Shown here piece by piece: positions 15,921-18,967 of a stretch of 18,967 bases of DNA. Under the pieces are notes generated by a model. That model was not told where the DNA came from. It made no database searches and was given only the letters and a program-made list of their open reading frames with translations. The DNA is from Actinomycetota bacterium (GTDB taxonomy: Bacteria > Actinomycetota > Thermoleophilia > Solirubrobacterales > Solirubrobacteraceae), in contig SYBY01000254.1 in NCBI GenBank assembly GCA_005788585.1, positions 1 through 18,967 of the forward strand, in the 5' to 3' direction. The translations under genes were made by a program, and so were the position numbers. The stretch's first letter is position 1. Each line of letters begins with the position of its first letter.

Positions 15921-16744
15921 GCGAGCCGATCCTCGCCGCGCGCGACGTGCGGGTGTCGATCGGCGGGAACTCGATCCTCCACGGAGCCGACCTGGCGGTG
16001 TCCGCGGGCGAACTCGTGGCGGTCGTCGGGCCCAACGGCGCCGGGAAGTCGACGCTGGCTCGCGCCGCGGCGGGGCTCCAGTCGCTGGCCGGCGGCTCGG
16101 TGACCTGGTACGGCGAGGACGTCGGGAAGCTGCGCGGCCGGCGCCTGGCGCGCACCCGCGCCTACGTCCCGCAGCGCGCCCGGGTGCCGGACGGCGTGAC
16201 GGTGCTCGAGGCGGTCCGCATCGGCCGCTCGCCGCACCTGCGCCCGCTCCAGCGCCTGGTGGCCGCCGACCACGAGGCGGTCGCGCGGGCGATGGACCGC
16301 GCCGGCGTCGCGGACTTCGCCGGCCGTCAGCTCTCGACCCTGTCGGGCGGTGAGCTGCAGCGCGTGCAGATCGCGGTCGGCCTCGCGCAGGAGACGCCCG
16401 TCCTCATGGCCGACGAGCCGACGAGCGCGCTGGACCTCGGCGCCACCGCCGGCCTCGCGCGCTTGCTGCGCGACCTCGTCGAGCACCACGACCTCGCCGT
16501 CGTCCTCGTCGTGCATGACCTCGCGCTGGCCGCGGCGGTCGCGGACACCGTCGTCGTGGTCTCCGGCGGCCGGACGGTCGCGGCCGGCCCGCCCGTGGAC
16601 GTCCTCACGCGCGAGCGCCTGTCCGAGGTCTGGCACGTCGACGCCGCGCTGGAAGAGGTCGCAGGCCGCACCGCGCTCCACGTCGATTGGCTGTGCGAAG
16701 CCTCGCCGTGCGAAGCCTCGCCTGGCGGCTCGGCGTCGCACTGA
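15917..16744 (+). CDS. hmuV: ABC transporter ATP-binding protein (HmuV-like)
   Basis: A 275-residue ATPase with all motifs: Walker A GPNGAGKST (38-46), Q-loop Q86, signature LSGGELQR (142-149), Walker B VLMADE (162-167) with catalytic E167, D-loop SALD, and switch His H200. It drives the HmuU permease and belongs with FecE/HmuV-type import ATPases. The C-terminal tail (from about 258) is unusual: a 15-bp tandem duplication adds a repeated CEASP motif before GGSASH. This tail probably lies outside the conserved domain and is not expected to affect catalysis. The gene starts within the permease stop (ATGA) and ends directly in a hairpin. Confidence 0.93.
   Translation: MSEPILAARDVRVSIGGNSILHGADLAVSAGELVAVVGPNGAGKSTLARAAAGLQSLAGGSVTWYGEDVGKLRGRRLARTRAYVPQRARVPDGVTVLEAVRIGRSPHLRPLQRLVAADHEAVARAMDRAGVADFAGRQLSTLSGGELQRVQIAVGLAQETPVLMADEPTSALDLGATAGLARLLRDLVEHHDLAVVLVVHDLALAAAVADTVVVVSGGRTVAAGPPVDVLTRERLSEVWHVDAALEEVAGRTALHVDWLCEASPCEASPGGSASH
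16693..16722 (+). repeat. 15-bp tandem duplication in the 3' end of hmuV
   Basis: GTGCGAAGCCTCGCC occurs twice head to tail (16693-16707, 16708-16722), identical in all 15 bases. It is in frame and adds five residues to the tail. Confidence 0.9.
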
Positions 16745-16769
16745 GAGAACTCGCTGCGCTCCTTCTCTC
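16743..16769 (+). terminator. Hairpin at the end of the heme operon
   Basis: GAGAGAA (16743-16749) and TTCTCTC (16763-16769) are perfect 7-bp complements around a 13-nt loop, and the stem begins inside the hmuV stop codon. No T-run follows, so it may be a factor-assisted end, an mRNA 3' stabiliser or a dispersed repeat. Confidence 0.45.
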
Positions 16770-16795
16770 GGCGTTTGGCATCGGCCGAGGCCGCT

Positions 16796-16869
16796 GAACG
16801 TCGAAATGTGGTGGTTCCCGGCGTCGAGCGTCGAGATGTGGTGGCAGGCGCGACCAGATTTCGACGTTC
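16796..16869. repeat. Three-copy repeat upstream of the TetR gene (two direct, one inverted)
   Basis: Copy 1 is GAACGTCGAAATGTGGTGG (16796-16814). Copy 2, CGTCGAGATGTGGTGG, starts at 16829, exactly 30 bp after the matching CGTCG of copy 1. Copy 3 is inverted: the complement of 16851-16869 matches copy 1 in 17 of 19 bases. Copies 2 and 3 form an inverted repeat with 17-bp arms (14 matches) and a 4-bp spacer (16846-16849). The array ends 36 nt before the TetR start. It could be the TetR operator or a dispersed genomic repeat. Confidence 0.8.
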
Positions 16870-16892
16870 GATCCTGGCGCGGGTCGTCGCTC

Positions 16893-16907
16893 TACACTTC
16901 CGGGGTG
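16893..16907 (+). promoter_or_regulatory. Possible -10 box for a leaderless TetR transcript
   Basis: TACACT (16893-16898) lies six bases before the GTG at 16905, and no Shine-Dalgarno precedes that start. The spacing would put transcription at or very near the start codon, as in leaderless actinobacterial mRNAs. No good -35 is seen, so this is tentative. Confidence 0.3.
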
Positions 16908-17489
16908 CCTCGGATCGATGCCGACACCGTCGCGGAGCACCGCGAGCAGCAGCACGTCGCCCTCCTCGATGCCGCCGAGGCGCTTCTCCTCGACGACGGA
17001 TTCGAGGCGCTGACGTTCCGCGCGCTGGGCGAGCGGACGGGGCTGGCGCGCAACTCTGTGTACCGCTACTTCTCCTCGCGCGACGACATCGTCGCCCAGG
17101 TTTGCGAGCGTGATCTGCCGTACTGGCTGCAGGAGCTGCGCGACGCGATGGCCGTCGCGGAGAACGTCGACGACACCGTCACGGCGTTCGTGGGCGGGCA
17201 GCTGCGGCTGGTCGCCACGGGGCACCACCGGCTCGCCGAGGCGCTCGGCGACGCGCCGCTCGGTCCCGAGGCGCGGTCGCGGATCGGCGCGATCGCCTAT
17301 AAGCCGGCCGAGGTCCTCGAGGAGCGCCTGCGCGAGCTCGGCCACCCGCGCGCGGAAATGACCGCCCAGCACGTCCAGGGCCTCGTCAACACGGGCGTCC
17401 GCATGCTGCATCGCAAGCAGGCGGACCTGCAGACGGTCATCGACGAGACCACGCGCAGCGCGCGGCTCGTCGCGCGCGCCGACATCTGA
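16905..17489 (+). CDS. TetR-family transcriptional regulator
   Basis: A 194-residue protein from the GTG at 16905. The open frame extends much further upstream, but that stretch is out of frame with hmuV and runs through the repeat array, so the extension is not real. The N-terminal TetR helix-turn-helix is clear: HVALLDAAEALLLDDGFEAL (17-36), then TFRALGERTGLARNSVYRYF (37-56) and SSRDDIVAQV. The C-terminal helical part (~70-194), which would bind the inducer and form the dimer, shows no recognisable subfamily. The upstream inverted and direct repeats are natural candidates for its operator. It follows the heme operon by 160 nt on the same strand, so control of that operon or of itself is possible but not shown. 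Confidence 0.92.
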   Translation: MPRIDADTVAEHREQQHVALLDAAEALLLDDGFEALTFRALGERTGLARNSVYRYFSSRDDIVAQVCERDLPYWLQELRDAMAVAENVDDTVTAFVGGQLRLVATGHHRLAEALGDAPLGPEARSRIGAIAYKPAEVLEERLRELGHPRAEMTAQHVQGLVNTGVRMLHRKQADLQTVIDETTRSARLVARADI

Positions 17490-17532
17490 GCGCCGCCGCG
17501 CCAGGCCCGGCACGGCGATTTGCCATCATCAG

Positions 17533-17558
17533 TCAGCCGGTTCCGAACGAAAGGCTGA
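17533..17558 (+). promoter_or_regulatory. 5' hairpin overlapping the SIMPL ribosome site
   Basis: TCAGCC (17533-17538) and GGCTGA (17553-17558) can pair over a 14-nt loop. The Shine-Dalgarno-like AAAGG (17550-17554) is partly inside the right arm, eight bases before the GTG at 17563. Folding could hide the ribosome site. The stem is short, so this is tentative. Confidence 0.3.
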
Positions 17559-17562
17559 TCCC

Positions 17563-18060
17563 GTGCATACACGTCGACTCCTGCTGGCGGCTGCCATCGG
17601 CTCGCTCGCTCTCCCCATAGCAGCGCATGCCCAAGCGCCAGCCCAGCTCACGGTGGAAGCCTTCGGTACCGGCTCCGCGAAGGTCGAGCCCCGCGATCGC
17701 ACCGACAACGCCTCCATCGTCGCAGCCGTCGACCGCGCGGAACAGGCGGCGCTGCCACTGGCCATCAATGACGCGCGTGCGCACGCAGCCGAGCTGGCAC
17801 CGCCCGTCGGTTTTACGCTGGGCCCGTTGATCTCCGTGAGCAATGCGTCGCAGACCGGCCCGTTCGTCGTCGGCCCCTGGGGCCAGGACGGCACGTTCGG
17901 GCCCGGTCGCTACTGCGGCACGGTCCGCATCCCTCGCTACAAGACCGTGGACGGCAAGCGCCGCCGTATCGGCTTCCGCAGCGAGCGCCGCTGTCGTGTG
18001 CCGGAGTCCGCCCAGCGCACGGTGAAGCTCACCTTCGTCGCCACCCAGCCGGTGGCCTGA
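17563..18060 (+). CDS. Short secreted SIMPL-domain-like (DUF541) protein
   Basis: A 165-residue protein from the GTG at 17563. The signal peptide is clear (MHTRR, hydrophobic LLLAAAIGSLALPIAA, AHAQA near 21-25). The mature part reads LTVEAFGTGSAKVEPRDRTD and continues with INDARAHAAELAPPVGFTLG and PLISVSN, which resembles the SIMPL/DUF541 pattern. It is shorter than usual SIMPL proteins (commonly above 200 residues) because one strand/helix unit seems absent. A loop with two cysteines (GRYCGTVRI and SERRCRVP) rich in Arg/Lys probably forms a disulfide in the exported protein. SIMPL proteins are envelope proteins of poorly known function. The gene is convergent with the HugZ-like gene, with only 3 nt between the stops. 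Confidence 0.75.
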   Translation: MHTRRLLLAAAIGSLALPIAAHAQAPAQLTVEAFGTGSAKVEPRDRTDNASIVAAVDRAEQAALPLAINDARAHAAELAPPVGFTLGPLISVSNASQTGPFVVGPWGQDGTFGPGRYCGTVRIPRYKTVDGKRRRIGFRSERRCRVPESAQRTVKLTFVATQPVA

Positions 18061-18063
18061 CGA

Positions 18064-18888
18064 TCAGCCGCGCGCCCGCTTGGCCAAGTCCACCGTTGCC
18101 GCCCGCAGCCCGTTCGGCTCCGTGCACGGCTCGGTGAACGTGATCCGCACGTCCGGCGCGGTGCCGCGCGGCGTGCGGATCTTCAGGTCCAGCCCGTAGC
18201 GGTCGGCGCGTACGCAGATCGCCTCGGAGGCGTCGGTGAAGCCGCCGAGCACGCGCGCCATCTCCAGCAGCGCGTCGCTGTGGTCCTCGTTGAGGTGGCT
18301 GATCGCGTACGCGGCGTTCGGCGCGACCGGGTCCGGCTCGGCGGCGAGATACTCGGCGGCGTTCGTCGAGTCCATCCGCCCGTAGCCACCGACCCAGCGC
18401 ACGCGCTCGACCTCGAGCACGAACAGGGAGAAGTCCCCGAAGTCGATGTAGATCTCCGCGGACGGCACCGCCGCGAGATGCGCGGCGCGTGCCGCGGCCA
18501 GGCGGTCACCCTCGGGGCGCACGACGCGGCCCGCGAGGGTCACCCGGCCATGGTCGAGGGGGTCGCCGGCGCGGGCCTGTTCGGCGACGACGAGCGACGC
18601 ACGCGCGTCGCCCTCGAGGTTGCGCGTGTGCTCCGCCAGGCGCGAGACGAGGAACACGGGCGCGCCGTCGTCCAGCACGCCGTAGGAGACGAGCGAGCCC
18701 CACGGGTCTCCCTCGCGGGTCAGCGTGGAGAGCGTGCCGAGGATCGAGCCCTGCACCAGCGTGCGGGCGTGCTCGGCGGGAGTCCGGCGACGGGCGGCGT
18801 CGCCTGCGGGGGTGGCGAGAGGGCCGGGGACCTCGAAGATCTCGGAGGGGGCGTCGTGGTCGGTCGGCACGGTGGCGACGTCGGTCAT
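18064..18888 (-). CDS. HugZ-type heme-related protein: FMN-binding split barrel plus DUF2470
   Basis: A 274-residue protein. I chose the ATG at 18888 because the longer start at 18939 would place coding sequence over the palindrome upstream. Residues ~36-170 form a pyridoxamine-phosphate-oxidase-like split barrel: PAEHARTLVQGSILGTLSTL (38-57), PWGSLVSYGV (62-71), FLVSRLAEHTRNLEGDARAS (79-98), and IYIDFGDFSLFVLEVERVRW (146-165) ahead of VGGYGRM. Residues ~190-270 match DUF2470, with the typical ISHLNEDHSDALLEMAR block (H198, H203). Proteins with this pairing include HugZ heme oxygenases and the plant heme-binding glutamyl-tRNA reductase partner. Heme degradation or heme sensing is likely given the nearby heme importer. 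No Shine-Dalgarno is seen, so the mRNA may be leaderless. Confidence 0.85.
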   Translation of the reverse strand: MTDVATVPTDHDAPSEIFEVPGPLATPAGDAARRRTPAEHARTLVQGSILGTLSTLTREGDPWGSLVSYGVLDDGAPVFLVSRLAEHTRNLEGDARASLVVAEQARAGDPLDHGRVTLAGRVVRPEGDRLAAARAAHLAAVPSAEIYIDFGDFSLFVLEVERVRWVGGYGRMDSTNAAEYLAAEPDPVAPNAAYAISHLNEDHSDALLEMARVLGGFTDASEAICVRADRYGLDLKIRTPRGTAPDVRITFTEPCTEPNGLRAATVDLAKRARG

Positions 18889-18893
18889 GCGGA

Positions 18894-18937
18894 GAAGGTT
18901 AGCGACACCTGTCGGTAAACGTCGCGACGGGTGTCGC
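18894..18937. promoter_or_regulatory. Palindromic control region upstream of the HugZ-like gene
   Basis: GCGACACCTGTCG (18902-18914) and CGACGGGTGTCGC (18925-18937) form an inverted repeat with 12 of 13 matching pairs and a 10-bp spacer. Overlapping it, the complement of 18894-18912 reads ACAGGTGTCGCTAACCTTC, about 13 of 19 matches to the DtxR/IdeR box, with a near-complete right half. The site begins only 6 nt before the start codon of the HugZ-like gene. Confidence 0.5.
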
Positions 18938-18967
18938 AAAGAGTGATCCGGGCCGCGGCAGCACCAC

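Noticed and set aside
15035..16741. Long minus-strand open frame opposite hmuU and hmuV
   Set aside because: Crosses two clear ABC transporter genes and shows no domain; GC-driven absence of stops.
16350..16904. N-terminal extension of the TetR frame
   Set aside because: It reads hmuV out of frame and then the repeat array. The helix-turn-helix starts only after the GTG at 16905.
1..18967. CRISPR arrays, tRNA or rRNA genes, transposases, phage genes, toxin-antitoxin pairs
   Set aside because: Looked for and not seen: no regularly spaced long repeats, no cloverleaf-like CCA ends, no DDE/integrase motifs, and no small toxin-like pairs.

Overview
The window is about 19 kb of very GC-rich DNA. 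Coding is dense, GTG starts are frequent, and nearly all third codon positions are G or C. HtaA and LAL-type (LuxR) families and the C-terminal features of the secreted proteins suggest a high-GC Gram-positive actinobacterium, most likely class Thermoleophilia (Solirubrobacterales-like). That placement is an inference from style and gene families, not from a marker gene. No rRNA, tRNA, CRISPR array, transposase or phage gene is visible.

Left part (1-4244, all minus strand): the window opens with the signal-peptide end of a truncated secreted protein. Next comes a likely co-transcribed set read right to left: a cupin (4244-3765), a PAS-GGDEF diguanylate cyclase with an intact RxxD inhibitory site (3724-2789), a DUF1998/MrfA-type DEAH helicase (2773-494), and a small membrane protein whose GTG start overlaps the helicase stop. 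A candidate iron-type operator separates the cupin from a divergent small ORF (4320-4505). A 1145-residue secreted beta-rich protein of unknown function fills 4471-7908.

Middle part (7909-12689): a long dyad symmetry lies between the secreted protein and a PerR-type Fur-family regulator (minus strand). The regulator is divergent from a ferritin-like diiron protein. The shared intergenic region holds a DtxR-like box and a three-copy repeat with 17-bp spacing. A HAD phosphatase follows the ferritin and overlaps by ATGA with a 933-residue AAA/LuxR regulator.

Right part (12690-18967): an iron-type palindrome precedes a four-gene operon, htaA-like / hmuT / hmuU / hmuV. It encodes a secreted heme-binding protein, a binding protein, a permease and an ATPase, with an 8-nt gap, a 4-nt gap and an ATGA overlap between the genes. 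A TetR regulator follows, preceded by a striking three-copy repeat. Then come a short secreted SIMPL-like protein and, convergently, a HugZ/DUF2470-type protein likely to act on or bind heme.

The coherent theme is heme and iron: capture (HtaA), import (HmuTUV), possible heme breakdown (HugZ-like), storage (ferritin) and peroxide/iron sensing (PerR-like). Hand alignment puts DtxR/IdeR-like boxes in front of four units: cupin/small ORF, perR/ferritin, htaA-hmuTUV and hugZ-like. No DtxR/IdeR gene lies in the window. This scattered but apparently co-regulated heme-iron set is the most interesting system seen here.
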